Origin: Chloroflexota bacterium
Lineage (GTDB): Bacteria > Chloroflexota > Anaerolineae > Anaerolineales > DRMV01
Direction of reading: 5' to 3'
DNA: 64,000 nt
NCBI GenBank assembly: GCA_011322445.1
Contig: DRMV01000036.1
Coordinates: forward strand, 28,295 to 92,294
Part shown: positions 1-8,370 of the stretch, piece by piece
How the letters are laid out: every line of letters starts with the position of its first letter
How positions within the stretch are numbered: the stretch's first letter is position 1
The notes under the pieces: generated by a model
Database searches by the model: none
Seen by the model: only the letters and a program-made list of their open reading frames with translations
Told to the model about the DNA's origin: nothing
Program-made: the position numbers and the translations under genes

Positions 1-3000
1 CTCGCCCCACCGGCGTTTCGATGCGGTAGGTGCGTCCCCGCAGCACCGAGGGGCGCGGTTTCTTGGGCTCGTTCCACAGGCGGGGTTGCGCGGGCTGGTC
101 TTCCCCGCCCGGCATTCCCAGCGGCACATCTTTGCCTTTGGCTTTCGCGGTGGCTTTGGTTTCCAGCACCACCTTCTCGCGGGAGCCGGTGACGTACACC
201 GTCAGGCCCTTGATGCCCAGTTTCCAGGCCAGTTTGTAGGCTTTGGCGACGTCGTCGGGGGTGGCGTGGGCGGGGAAATTGACCGTGTTGTGGTTTCCCA
301 GACCATTGGCAACAAAGGCATGAGAGCCGGGAACGGTCAGGTCAAAAACCTCGGCAAAGCCCGTCTCAATTTTTTCCACAGGAACGTAGAGATTGTGCGG
401 GTTGTCGTGGGCAAAGAAAGCCTCGGCCAGGGGGTGGCTTGCGCCCTGGCTGCGCAGGGTTTCGTAAACGCGGCGGGCATCGGCGCGGGTGAGGCGATGG
501 CCGGCGCGCAGGTTGACGCGCACCCGCTGGTAGGTGCGCGCTTCCTCCGCTTGCTCCACGGCAAAGCCGCGGCGCAGGGAAGCCCCCGCCGCCTGCATTG
601 CCCGCAGCGCCTCGGTGACCCTTTCGGGGAGCAGGCGGCTGTAGTTGCGCCGTTGGTGCAGGCGGCCAATGTTGCGGCGGGCAATCCGCTCGTTTTTCCA
701 CGTTTCTACGAAGCCAATAGCGGCTGCCAAGTGCTCTAACTCGTTCCCCTGGACGGTGAGGTTCCAGGCGCGTTCGGCTGTCTGGCGCACCGTCGCTACG
801 ACGTCCATATTGAGCAGCAGCACTTGCAATTGCTGGATGAGGCGTTGACTGGCCAGGGTGATGCCGAAAGTGCGGCCGTTTTCGGTCATGTAGGCGTCCA
901 GGAATAATCCTTTGAGGAAAGCGGCGACCTCTTCCTCGGCGGCTTGCAAAATGCAGGTGGGAATGATTTTGTGTGCCGCCCCTGGTTGTAGCCCCAAGTC
1001 GTTGACCAGCCAGTGGCGCAGAGGGCGGGAGTGAAGGAGAAGATAATGGACACCGTTGCGGTGGTCGGTGGCGATGTGCCCGGAAAGCCCAAAGAGGCGT
1101 TGTGCAATGGCCTGGAGGTGCTCCAGCAGGCGGCGATCGCGGTTGGTGATGTTGAGGGTGTTGGGCATGATAGCGCCTTCGGATGTGACGGCGCCCAAGA
1201 AGAAGGCCAAATCGGTGCTCATGTGTTGAGGGAAGGTGAGCCGCGTGCTGCTGGTGCGGAATGTGCCGCTGAAAGGCGGCAGAGGCGCACCTGCAGGCCC
1301 AAATTGCCGTTGCCCGACGTAGACTACCGCCAAATCACCTGGCCGAATTTCGTCGAGGCGGCGGAAGGTAATTTCTCCGCTGTCGTCCAAAACCTGGATA
1401 CGGTGATTGGGCGTGCCCTCGACGGTAAGGCCATAACGTAGGGTGATCCGACGGGTTTCTTTCATCCCGCCGTAGTAGAAGGCCGTTGCCGTTTCAGTGT
1501 GTTGTGGGCTGATAATGGGTTCCGATAAGGGGGCAAACTGGTCAGGAAGCCGCAAGTTGTCGAACTCGGCGATGGGTTTGAGGCCGTGAGCGGTGAGCAC
1601 GAGGGTGTCGCCCGTGACGCACTTCGAGATACTGTTATCTACGAATACTTGCAGGGCGGCCTGGGTGTAAACGTGTTCCTCGGCGGTGATGTCGGAAGCC
1701 ACCACGAAGGTGTGTTTGATGTGCTCTGGCACTTCGGGGATGTGCTGGCAGGTGCCCTGTTCCAGCACTTGCTCGATGATGTGGTTGCGGGTTTCTTCGT
1801 CCAGCCCGGCGTCTTCCAGGGCTTTCATGAAAAGCGGGCTGGTGTAGGTGAGTTGCAGATCCTGGCCGTTGTCGTTGACATGGCGGATGTAGGCGAGGGC
1901 GAACACCGGTTCGCAGCCGTAGCCTTCCACGCCCGAGACGGTGGAAACCGTGCCCGTGGGAGCGATGGTGGTCTGCGCCGCGTTGCGGATGCCGTGCTGG
2001 CGGATGCCTTCTACGATGGCGTCCCAATCTAAGGGCGGGCGCCCCCAATCGGTTTTGGGGCCGCCGCCGAGCCAGTCGGGCCATTGGGGCGGCTGCCATT
2101 TCAGGTTTTCGGGGTCGTAAATGCTCCCCTTGATGGCCGGGAAGGGGCCGCGTTCTTTGGCCAGTTCGATGCTGGTGCGCATGGCATGGTAGCGCACGAA
2201 TTCCATCACCTGGGCGGCGAATTCCTGGCCTTCCGGCGAGCCGTAGCGCACGCCGTTGACGTACATCAGGTCGGCCAGGCCCATGATGCCCAGGCCAATG
2301 CGGCGGGCGCGGTGGGCGGCTTCTTTCAATTGGGGCACCGCCGGCACGTAGGCGTTGGCTTCCACCACGTCGTCAAGGAAGCGCACGGCGCGCTCGGTGG
2401 TTTCCTGCAATTTGGCCCAATCGACCTTGCCGTCTTCGGTGACGTGCTGGGCGAGGTTGATGGAGCCCAGGCAGCAGTTTTCGTAAGGGCCAAGCCATTG
2501 TTCGCCGCAGGGATTGGTGGCTTCCAGCGGGTAGAGATGGGGCACCGGGTTGGAGCGGTTGGCAGCATCGAGGAAAAGGACGCCCGGCTCGCCGTTGTGG
2601 TGGGCTTGTTTGACGATTTTCTCGAACAGGTCGCGGGCGCGCACCTTGCGGTAGGTTTTGATGGGAATGCCCGCGGCTTCGGCCTGGTCGATGGTGCCGT
2701 CGAACTCGCTGTAACGCGGGTCGAGCACGTCGGGGAAGCGTAGTTCCCATTCTTCGTCGTTTTCCACCGCGCGCATGAAGGCGTCGGTGATGCCCACGGA
2801 AATGTTGAAATTAGTGATGGCGTTTTCGTCGGTTTTGCAGGTGATGAAATCTTCGATGTCGGGGTGGTCGATGCGCAGCACGGCCATATTTGCCCCCCGG
2901 CGGCTGCCGCCTTGCGCGATTTCCCCAAAGGCCTGGTCGTAAACCCGCAGGAAGCCCACCGGCCCGGTGGCCTGCCCGGCCGAAGATTTGACCAACGCGC

Positions 3001-3466
3001 CCTTGGGGCGCAGGCGGGAGAAGGAAAAGCCGTTCCCCCCGCCGGTTTGCTGGATGAGCGCCGCATTCCGCAGGCTCATGAAGATGCCGGAATCCTTCCG
3101 CCCCATGTCGTCGGAAATCGGCAGCACGAAGCAGGCAGCCAGTTGGCCTAAAGGCGTGCCTGCGCCCGTCCAGGTCGGCGAGTTGGGAATGTAGCGGAGG
3201 GCGATGAGCAGGCGATAGAAATCTTTGGCGCGGTTCAAAATGGCCTTGTCGGAAGCCCCCCAGGTCGCTTCGGCTTTGGCGACGTGGTAGGCCACCCGCC
3301 AGAAGGTTTCCTCGGGGGTTTCCACGGGGTTGCCGTCAGGGCCTTTGCGGACGTAGCGGCGCACGAAGACCTGATAGGCGTTTTCGGTCAGGTTGACTTT
3401 GGGAAGCCCTTTGGGGAGCGGTGGGGTGGGCAGCAGGCCCTTGGATGGGGGAAGTGAACTGGCCAT
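1..3466 (-). CDS. nrdJ: Adenosylcobalamin-dependent (class II) ribonucleotide reductase, intein-containing, 3' end cut by window edge
   Basis: Reduces ribonucleotides to deoxyribonucleotides in the cytosol using a B12-generated thiyl radical. The frame is open for 1155 codons from an ATG preceded by AGGAGG and runs off the window. Residue 112 is the Cys of LAACFVLP, a candidate redox Cys. The NPCGE loop with Cys320 is the thiyl-radical site in class II enzymes. [10 protein letters not shown] follows. The conserved NSISK/TVNFP motif is split after residue 615 by an in-frame intein (separate entry), and the C-extein resumes with Thr1061. No B12 riboswitch is apparent upstream. The gene lies 161 bp downstream of nrdR on the same strand with no clear promoter of its own, so read-through from the nrdR promoter is likely. 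Family call is very secure; the C-terminal tail cannot be seen. Confidence 0.96.
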   Translation of the reverse strand, partial: MASSLPPSKGLLPTPPLPKGLPKVNLTENAYQVFVRRYVRKGPDGNPVETPEETFWRVAYHVAKAEATWGASDKAILNRAKDFYRLLIALRYIPNSPTWTGAGTPLGQLAACFVLPISDDMGRKDSGIFMSLRNAALIQQTGGGNGFSFSRLRPKGALVKSSAGQATGPVGFLRVYDQAFGEIAQGGSRRGANMAVLRIDHPDIEDFITCKTDENAITNFNISVGITDAFMRAVENDEEWELRFPDVLDPRYSEFDGTIDQAEAAGIPIKTYRKVRARDLFEKIVKQAHHNGEPGVLFLDAANRSNPVPHLYPLEATNPCGEQWLGPYENCCLGSINLAQHVTEDGKVDWAKLQETTERAVRFLDDVVEANAYVPAVPQLKEAAHRARRIGLGIMGLADLMYVNGVRYGSPEGQEFAAQVMEFVRYHAMRTSIELAKERGPFPAIKGSIYDPENLKWQPPQWPDWLGGGPKTDWGRPPLDWDAIVEGIRQHGIRNAAQTTIAPTGTVSTVSGVEGYGCEPVFALAYIRHVNDNGQDLQLTYTSPLFMKALEDAGLDEETRNHIIEQVLEQGTCQHIPEVPEHIKHTFVVASDITAEEHVYTQAALQVFVDNSISKCVTGDTLVLTAHGLKPIAEFDNLRLPDQFAPLSEPIISPQHTETATAFYYGGMKETRRITLRYGLTVEGTPNHRIQVLDDSGEITFRRLDEIRPGDLAVVYVGQRQFGPAGAPLPPFSGTFRTSSTRLTFPQHMSTDLAFFLGAVTSEGAIMPNTLNITNRDRRLLEHLQAIAQRLFGLSGHIATDHRNGVHYLLLHSRPLRHWLVNDLGLQPGAAHKIIPTCILQAAEEEVAAFLKGLFLDAYMTENGRTFGITLASQRLIQQLQVLLLNMDVVATVRQTAERAWNLTVQGNELEHLAAAIGFVETWKNERIARRNIGRLHQRRNYSRLLPERVTEALRAMQAAGASLRRGFAVEQAEEARTYQRVRVNLRAGHRLTRADARRVYETLRSQGASHPLAEAFFAHDNPHNLYVPVEKIETGFAEVFDLTVPGSHAFVANGLGNHNTVNFPAHATPDDVAKAYKLAWKLGIKGLTVYVTGSREKVVLETKATAKAKGKDVPLGMPGGEDQPAQPRLWNEPKKPRPSVLRGRTYRIETPVGR
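287..1621 (-). other. Intein (445 aa) with LAGLIDADG homing endonuclease inside NrdJ
   Basis: The host motif NSISK-TVNFP is interrupted in frame by a block starting [10 protein letters not shown] and ending VANGLGNHN before Thr. This gives the canonical splicing residues: Cys1, a TPNH block-B motif (Thr and His), a block-F stretch [16 protein letters not shown], and a His-Asn C-terminus followed by a Thr +1 nucleophile. The central part carries LAGLIDADG-like motifs: [10 protein letters not shown] (intein residues about 138-148, acidic Glu kept) and [11 protein letters not shown] (about 234-245), where the usual catalytic Asp column appears to be Ala. Splicing therefore looks intact, while nuclease activity may be weakened. 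The endonuclease-containing size of 445 residues is typical of a full-length rather than a mini-intein. Confidence 0.95.
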
Positions 3467-3627
3467 GGGCATCCTCCTGAACGGAATTTCGGGCGGGGGG
3501 AAGGCGCAAGAAGCCCCCCCCGCAGCGGCAGAGCCGCTCGGTTGATCGCGTTTGTGGGTTGGCAGCGGCGAAAGTGGGGAAGCCGGAGGTTGATGAACGC
3601 CCCTCTGCCGTGGCTTCCCTGCCGTGG

Positions 3628-4080
3628 TCAGCCGCCTTCTAACAGGCGGTCGATTTCACTGCGGATGGCTCGCAAGTCGTCCAGCCCTAAATAGACGATG
3701 GCATAGCGGATATAGGCAATCTGGTCGAGTTGTTTGAGCCCTTCGATGACCATATCGCCCACCACGCGCGAAGACACTTCGGCCTTGCCCAGCCCCTGGA
3801 GTTTCGATTCCACTTCGCCGACCAGGCGCTCGATGCTTTCGGCGGGCACGGGGCGTTTGGCGCAGGCAATGCGAATGCCGCGAATCAGTTTTTCGCGGTT
3901 GAATTCCTCCCGGGTGCCGTCTTGTTTCACGATGAGCGGGGTCGCCAGCAGGGGGCGCTCGTAAGTGCTGAAGCGGCGCCCGCATGCCAGGCACTGCCGC
4001 CGACGGCGGATGCCGCCCTGGCGGTCGTGGATAGTGTCGACGACCCGACTTTGCTCATGACCACAAAAAGGACACCGCAT
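3628..4080 (-). CDS. nrdR: Transcriptional repressor NrdR
   Basis: Zinc-ribbon/ATP-cone repressor that senses dATP/ATP and represses ribonucleotide reductase genes. The protein is 150 residues, the usual family length. It begins [16 protein letters not shown] with the first zinc knuckle CPFC, then CLACGRRF for the second, followed by the ATP-cone ([16 protein letters not shown]). A longer frame exists upstream, but the ATG directly before RCPFC is the family start and has a GGTGAT element before it. The gene sits between metG and nrdJ on the same strand. Two NrdR-box-like palindromes spaced 31 bp apart lie just upstream, which suggests autoregulation together with control of nrdJ. Confidence 0.97.
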   Translation of the reverse strand: MRCPFCGHEQSRVVDTIHDRQGGIRRRRQCLACGRRFSTYERPLLATPLIVKQDGTREEFNREKLIRGIRIACAKRPVPAESIERLVGEVESKLQGLGKAEVSSRVVGDMVIEGLKQLDQIAYIRYAIVYLGLDDLRAIRSEIDRLLEGG

Positions 4081-4085
4081 TTCAT

Positions 4086-4131
4086 CACCATATATTGGGC
4101 TTGCGCGGGTTGCTGCCCCCGTATCTTGGGG
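4086..4131 (-). promoter_or_regulatory. Tandem NrdR boxes upstream of nrdR
   Basis: Two imperfect palindromes, CCATATATTGG (4088-4098) and CCGTATCTTGG (4119-4129) on the plus strand, are centred 31 bp apart. That is the three-helical-turn spacing known for paired NrdR boxes. The first core matches the ATATAT centre of the family consensus; the second is weaker. The upstream box overlaps the transcription start predicted from the adjoining promoter, a position suited to repression. Confidence 0.6.
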
Positions 4132-4136
4132 CTGAC

Positions 4137-4165
4137 ATTTTAGCACAACTTGCAGGGGGGCACAA
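4137..4165 (-). promoter_or_regulatory. Predicted sigma-70 promoter of nrdR (and probably nrdJ)
   Basis: Reading the minus strand, a -35-like TTGTGC is followed after 17 bp by an extended -10, TGC-TAAAAT. The predicted start falls near 4130, inside the upstream NrdR-like box and about 50 nt before the nrdR start codon. Confidence 0.55.
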
Positions 4166-4214
4166 GGGTTTTCGGGCAGGCCGGGAAAATTTTAAGGTTT
4201 CCCCCGAAATAGGG

Positions 4215-4238
4215 CGGGGCGGCGGGAAGGCCGCCCCG
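4215..4238 (-). terminator. GC-rich hairpin after metG
   Basis: The 8-bp perfect arms CGGGGCGG and CCGCCCCG enclose an 8-nt loop just past the metG stop. No clean T-run follows on the minus strand, so this is a possible terminator or mRNA 3'-end stabiliser rather than a textbook intrinsic terminator. Confidence 0.4.
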
Positions 4239-4261
4239 AGAGGTGGCGTCGGTGCAAGGGG

Positions 4262-6055
4262 TCACTTCCCCAACCGGGCGCGCTCTTCTTCCACGATGCT
4301 TTCGTCGAGGCGCTTGAAAAGGGGCCTGGGCTTGGCGAAGGGGCGGCCAGGTTCGAGGCGCTCGGCTTCCCACTTGCCGCTGGCGTCGGCGGGGTCGTAG
4401 CGCAGGGCGGTGTGCTCGCCGAGGTCGTCGGTGAGGGTTTCCACCTTCTGCTGGCCGAAAAGCGGCTTCGTATAGCCGAGGGCGGCGTGGAGTTGCTCGC
4501 TGGTGTGCGGCAGGAAGGGCGCAAAGAGCACCTTGAGCGCGTTGACCACCTGCAGCGCGGTGTACATGGTGGTCGCGGCGGCTTGTTTGTCGGTCTTGAT
4601 TTCCAGCCACGGCGAGGTGCGTTCCAGGTATTTGTTGGCTTCCGAGGCGGCCTGCATGGCTTCGCTCAGCGCGGCGCGCAATTGCACCTTCTCGATGCGC
4701 TCGCCCACCTTCTGGAACGCGGCTTCCACCACGGCCAGGATTTCTCTATCCACCGGGCGGAGTTCGCCGGGCTGCGGCACGCGGCCTTCCCAATGCTTGT
4801 GGGTGAACGAGAGCACCCGGTGCACCAGGTTGCCCCACGTGGCGACCAGTTCGCCGTTGTTGCGGTGCAGGAAGTCTTCCCAATCCCACATGGTGTCGCG
4901 GCTTTCGGGCATGTTCACGGTGAGGTAATAGCGCAGCGGGTCGGGGTCGTAGCGGCTGAGGAAATCCAGCCCCCAGACAGCCCAGTTGCGGCTGCCCGAA
5001 ATCTTGCGGTTTTCCAGGTTCATGAATTCGTTGGCCGGCACATCGTAGGGCAGCACCAGTTCTTTGCCCTGGCCCGCTTCTTCGCCGAGGAAGATGCGGG
5101 CGAACGCGTCGCCCGAGCCGATGAGTTGGCCGGGCCAGATGACCGCGTGGAAGGGGATGTTGTCTTTGCCGATGAAGTAGTAGGATTTGGTTTCGGGGTT
5201 GAACCACCAGTTTTGCCACGCGTCGGGCTGGCCGGTGATCATGCTCCATTCCACCGGCGCGGAGAGGTAGCCGATGACGGCCTCGAACCACACGTAGAGG
5301 CTCTTGTGCTCCCAGCCTTCCAGCGGCACGGGAATGCCCCACGCGAGGTCGCGGGTGATGGGGCGGCCATGCAGCCCCTCGGCGAGGATCTGCCCTAACG
5401 ACTGCCGCACCACATTGGGGCGCCAGTAGTCCTTGCGCTTTTCCAGGAAGGCGACAATGGCATCTTGCAGTTTGCCCAGGTCAAGGTAAAAGTGCTCGGT
5501 TTCCCGCAGTTCGGGGGTCGAGCCGTCGATTTTGGAGCGCGGGTTGATGAGTTTGGTGGCATCGAGCAGGTTGCCGCACTGGTCGCACTGGTCGCCGCGG
5601 GCGTTTTCGTAGCCGCAAATGTAGCACGTGCCTTCCACGTAGCGGTCGGGCAGAAAGCGCCCTAAAGTGGGCGAATACCACTGCTTGCTTTTCTCGGTGT
5701 AGAGATAGCCGTTTTCCTTGAGCGCCAGAAAGATGCTCTGGGAAACCTTGAAGTGGTTGGCGGTGTGGGTGGTGGTGAAAAGGTCGTAGGCCAGCCCGGC
5801 CTTCTGGAAGAGTTCCAGGAAGCGGGCGTGGTAGCGCTTGTAGACCTCTTCGGGGGTGGTGCCTTCTTCGTCCGCGCGCACGGTGATGGGCGTGCCGTGC
5901 GCGTCGGAGCCGGAAACCATGAGCACATGGTTCCCCTTCAGGCGGTGGTAGCGGGTGAAGATGTCGGCGGGCAGGTAAGCGCCGGTCAGGTTGCCCACAT
6001 GGATGTCGGCGTTGGCGTAAGGCCAGGCGACGCCAACTAAGATGTATTCGCTCAT
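4262..6055 (-). CDS. metG: Methionyl-tRNA synthetase
   Basis: Charges tRNA-Met with methionine in the cytosol. The 597-residue protein opens YILVGVAWPYANADIHVGN, with the class I HIGH signature as HVGN near residue 19. A zinc-knuckle insert (CYICGYENARGDQCDQCG) lies near residues 140-160, the MetG1/zinc-containing type. The KMSKS loop appears as KISGSR near residue 355. The C-terminal part is the anticodon-binding helical domain; no EMAP-like tRNA-binding domain is visible. The start ATG is preceded by GGAGG. It is followed by a hairpin and then the nrdR promoter on the same strand. Confidence 0.97.
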   Translation of the reverse strand: MSEYILVGVAWPYANADIHVGNLTGAYLPADIFTRYHRLKGNHVLMVSGSDAHGTPITVRADEEGTTPEEVYKRYHARFLELFQKAGLAYDLFTTTHTANHFKVSQSIFLALKENGYLYTEKSKQWYSPTLGRFLPDRYVEGTCYICGYENARGDQCDQCGNLLDATKLINPRSKIDGSTPELRETEHFYLDLGKLQDAIVAFLEKRKDYWRPNVVRQSLGQILAEGLHGRPITRDLAWGIPVPLEGWEHKSLYVWFEAVIGYLSAPVEWSMITGQPDAWQNWWFNPETKSYYFIGKDNIPFHAVIWPGQLIGSGDAFARIFLGEEAGQGKELVLPYDVPANEFMNLENRKISGSRNWAVWGLDFLSRYDPDPLRYYLTVNMPESRDTMWDWEDFLHRNNGELVATWGNLVHRVLSFTHKHWEGRVPQPGELRPVDREILAVVEAAFQKVGERIEKVQLRAALSEAMQAASEANKYLERTSPWLEIKTDKQAAATTMYTALQVVNALKVLFAPFLPHTSEQLHAALGYTKPLFGQQKVETLTDDLGEHTALRYDPADASGKWEAERLEPGRPFAKPRPLFKRLDESIVEEERARLGK

Positions 6056-6070
6056 AATGGCCTCCGAGGG

Positions 6071-6133
6071 TAGTCAGATGGTCAGGGAGTCAGGTAGTCG
6101 GGTGGTCAGGGAGTCAGGGAGTCAGGTAGTTGG
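6071..6133. repeat. Degenerate short tandem repeat (GTCAGGGAGTCAGG type)
   Basis: The words gtcag, ggtcagggagtcag and gtagtcgggtgg recur head to tail over about 60 bp (ggtcagggagtcaggtagtc followed by ggtcagggagtcagggagtc). The DNA is non-coding with no open frame of interest. A similar word-repeat of different sequence occurs near 15464. Confidence 0.7.
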
Positions 6134-6313
6134 GGGAAAACGGAACAGGCCGGCGCGGAGGCCGACCTGTGGGGAAGCCGTCGGGGGGATGCGCGACCGC
6201 CCAGGCCCAGCGGTCACGCCGGCCTGTGAGGGCGCATCATCATGATGCCGAGGGAAGAACAGACCATCGGGTTCATGGCGATGCAATTTTACCACGATGT
6301 TGGGGTGAGGAGA

Positions 6314-6322
6314 TGCTATAAT
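6314..6322 (+). promoter_or_regulatory. Extended -10 element upstream of a lipoprotein gene
   Basis: TGC directly followed by a perfect TATAAT. No good -35 hexamer is seen at 16-18 bp. A transcript from here would have a leader of about 125 nt before the next gene. Confidence 0.5.
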
Positions 6323-6455
6323 GGGCCATCTTTTGCGCGCGGGAGGCGTTCCTGGCTGGGGGAAGGGAAGCCGCCGCGTGCGCTTGGGCTGCTTTTCCAG
6401 AGGAAGGCCGCTGGCCGGGGGGCTTTGGAAAATCGGCTTTCCTTTGGAGGTTGCC

Positions 6456-7172
6456 ATGACTGTTCGGAAAATCGTGTTGCCCCTGATTTTGCTCTTGCTC
6501 GCTGCCTGCGCTCCCGCGCGCCCTACCCCTGCGCCGCCCGTGCCTTCTTCAATGCCTGCGCCGACCATGGCCGCGGCAACGGCCATGCCCACCCAGGCGC
6601 CCGCACCCACCGCGACGGCGGTGGCAACGGTGGTGCAGGTTTCGCCCACGGTGTCGGCTGTGGCAACGGCCACCCCCAATCCTTTGCCGCAAACCCAAAC
6701 GCTGCAAAACGCCGAAATCGGCTATCGCATGACCTACGCCCCGCAGATGTTCACCCCCGAGATGCCGGGCATTCTGCCCCACGAGGTCAGCGGCCTGCGC
6801 CTGACGGCCCCTTTGGGTGAGACGCTGGAAAGCGCCTACCTGCTGGTCACGCTGGAACCCACCACCAACTGGCATCAGTGCCTGGATACCCCGCCCCAGG
6901 CCGAAGTCGGCACGCTGGAAAGCACCCCTTTGGGCGACCGGCGCGTCAACGGTGAAGGGTATCGCGGCTACGACGTCGTGCTGCCCGTTTTCGTGGATAG
7001 CACCTTTTTCGACCGCCAGTTCCGGGCCTATCACATGCAGACCAGCCGCTGCGTGACGGTGCACCTGCTCTTGCACGCCGAGCGCCCTGCCGACCAGGTC
7101 AGCGACCAGGACAAGCAGGCGGCCTGGGCGCGCCTGATGCAGGTCTTTGCCAGCATGACCTGGACGGAGTGA
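6456..7172 (+). CDS. Secreted lipoprotein of unknown function
   Basis: The 238-residue protein starts MTVRKIVLPLILLLLAAC, a signal peptide with a lipobox and Cys18. An Ala/Pro/Thr-rich spacer (about residues 19-75) is followed by a globular domain of about 160 residues with no motif I recognise. The frame is open further upstream, but this ATG has GGAGG 6 nt before it and gives a proper signal peptide. It probably sits on the outer face of the cytoplasmic membrane. The domain contains two Cys (LDTPPQ and SRCVTVHL regions) that could form a disulfide. Function unknown. Confidence 0.85.
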   Translation: MTVRKIVLPLILLLLAACAPARPTPAPPVPSSMPAPTMAAATAMPTQAPAPTATAVATVVQVSPTVSAVATATPNPLPQTQTLQNAEIGYRMTYAPQMFTPEMPGILPHEVSGLRLTAPLGETLESAYLLVTLEPTTNWHQCLDTPPQAEVGTLESTPLGDRRVNGEGYRGYDVVLPVFVDSTFFDRQFRAYHMQTSRCVTVHLLLHAERPADQVSDQDKQAAWARLMQVFASMTWTE

Positions 7173-7204
7173 GGGGGCAAGCCAATGTTGTAGAAGCGAT
7201 GCTT

Positions 7205-7321
7205 CGCCCTCACCCTGCTTTGGCTCGCTGCGCTCGCCGTTTCTCCCCTCTCCCACCGGGAGAGGGGAGAAAGCCGCACCCCTGAGCGAAGTCGAAGGGG
7301 GCGGCTTGAGGGGTGAGGGCG
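7205..7321. repeat. Nested palindromic intergenic repeat
   Basis: Outer arms CGCCCTCACCC (7205-7215) and GGGTGAGGGCG (7311-7321) match perfectly. An inner perfect 14-bp pair, TTCTCCCCTCTCCC (7241-7254) and GGGAGAGGGGAGAA (7258-7271), sits inside. The element also contains the phrase gagcgaagtcgaagg, which recurs in variant form near 60540. It lies between convergent genes and looks like a non-autonomous interspersed palindrome. Confidence 0.75.
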
Positions 7322-7374
7322 TTTCTGCAAGCGGCGGGCATTGCTGCAGTTTTTGCGTGCTTCCGGAGTGAGGC

Positions 7375-8292
7375 TTACGGCTTGGCGACGCGCTCGCGGA
7401 TCATCGCCCAGAGGGCTTCGTTGAGGGGGGCAGGCGTGCCGACTTCCCGGCCGCGGCGGGCCACCGCGCCGCAGATGGCGTCGATTTCGGTGGGCGCGCC
7501 GCGGCGCAGGTCCTGGAGCATGGAAGAGAGGTTGGGGGCGGTGCGGCGGGCGATGTCTTCCACCGCGGCGGCGGCATCGTCGTAGGGCAGGGTAATGCCC
7601 TGCGCGGCGGCGACAGCGGCGACTTCCTGCGCCGCGCGCCGCATGAACAGCCGCGCCGCGGGGTCTTCCAGCAGGCCGCCGTTGGGCACGCCCAGCAGCG
7701 CGGTCAGGGGGTTGAGGCCCGCGTTGATGGCGAGTTTTCCCCAGATCACGCCGCGCACGTCGGCGCGGGTTTCCACCTCAAAGCCCCCCGCGGCCAGCGC
7801 CTGCTGCAAGGGGGCCAGGCGGGGGTGTTCGCCCAGGGTCACGATGGGGTTGCCGCTGACGCGCACGACCCCCGGCGCTACCACGGTCGCGCCCACGATG
7901 GTTACGCCTGCCGCCACGCGCTCGTGCCCCAGCGCCTCGGCCAGCACTTCGTCGTTGCCGAGGCCGTTTTGCAGGGTCAGCGCCAGGCCGTCGGCGGCAA
8001 GGGTTTGCTGCAACCAGCGGGCCACGCGGGGCGTCTGCCACGATTTGACGAGCACGATGGCATAGCGGGCGGGCGCGGCTTCTTCAGGGGAAGCCGCCAC
8101 CGCGACCGGATGGGCTTCTTCGCGGCCGTCCGGCCACCGGATGCGCGCCCCGCGTGCGGCCAATGCTTCCAGGGCTTCCGGCCAGGTGCCCAGCACGGTG
8201 ACGGGGTAGCCCGCGGCGCTCAGCCGTGCGGCAAACAGGGTGCCCAGCGCGCCGGTGCCGTAAATATGGATGGAAGGCTTTGAGATCGTCAT
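7375..8292 (-). CDS. panE: 2-dehydropantoate 2-reductase (ketopantoate reductase)
   Basis: NADPH-dependent reduction of ketopantoate to pantoate in pantothenate/CoA synthesis. The 305-residue protein begins MTISKPSIHIYGTGALGTLFAARL, with the Rossmann glycine motif GxGALG. It contains IVLVKSWQT, with the family Lys that aligns with the ketopantoate-binding lysine, and KLAINAGLNPLTALLGVPNG, with the conserved KxxxNxxxNxxT segment of the C-terminal helical domain. The start chosen has GGAAAG just upstream; a slightly longer frame is open. It is 76 bp downstream of panB on the same strand, consistent with a pantoate pair. Confidence 0.95.
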   Translation of the reverse strand: MTISKPSIHIYGTGALGTLFAARLSAAGYPVTVLGTWPEALEALAARGARIRWPDGREEAHPVAVAASPEEAAPARYAIVLVKSWQTPRVARWLQQTLAADGLALTLQNGLGNDEVLAEALGHERVAAGVTIVGATVVAPGVVRVSGNPIVTLGEHPRLAPLQQALAAGGFEVETRADVRGVIWGKLAINAGLNPLTALLGVPNGGLLEDPAARLFMRRAAQEVAAVAAAQGITLPYDDAAAAVEDIARRTAPNLSSMLQDLRRGAPTEIDAICGAVARRGREVGTPAPLNEALWAMIRERVAKP

Positions 8293-8310
8293 GGCTTTCC
8301 AGAAAAGGAA

Positions 8311-8370
8311 AACCGCAGATTTCACAGATTAGCGCAGATTTGTTCTGCGAAATCTGCGGAATCTGCGGTT
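8311..8370. repeat. Inverted repeat of the AATCTGCGG family
   Basis: Arms AACCGCAGAT (8311-8320) and ATCTGCGGTT (8361-8370) are perfect complements; extra copies of the CGCAGATT word lie inside. The right arm overlaps the panB stop codon. Related words occur near 13235-13256 and 15548-15562. Confidence 0.7.

Larger units (their letters stand above)
6056..6455. other. 400-bp divergent intergenic region
   Basis: Lies between metG (minus) and a lipoprotein gene (plus). It holds a short tandem repeat next to metG, an extended -10 element reading rightward, and otherwise GC-rich sequence with no convincing gene. Confidence 0.6.

Noticed and set aside
3467..3627. Separate NrdR-regulated promoter for nrdJ
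   Set aside because: No ATATAT-centred palindrome and no -10 of quality in the 161-bp gap.
4980..5010. KISGS in MetG taken as a lost KMSKS motif
   Set aside because: Variation at this loop is tolerated in the family and all other MetG features are intact.
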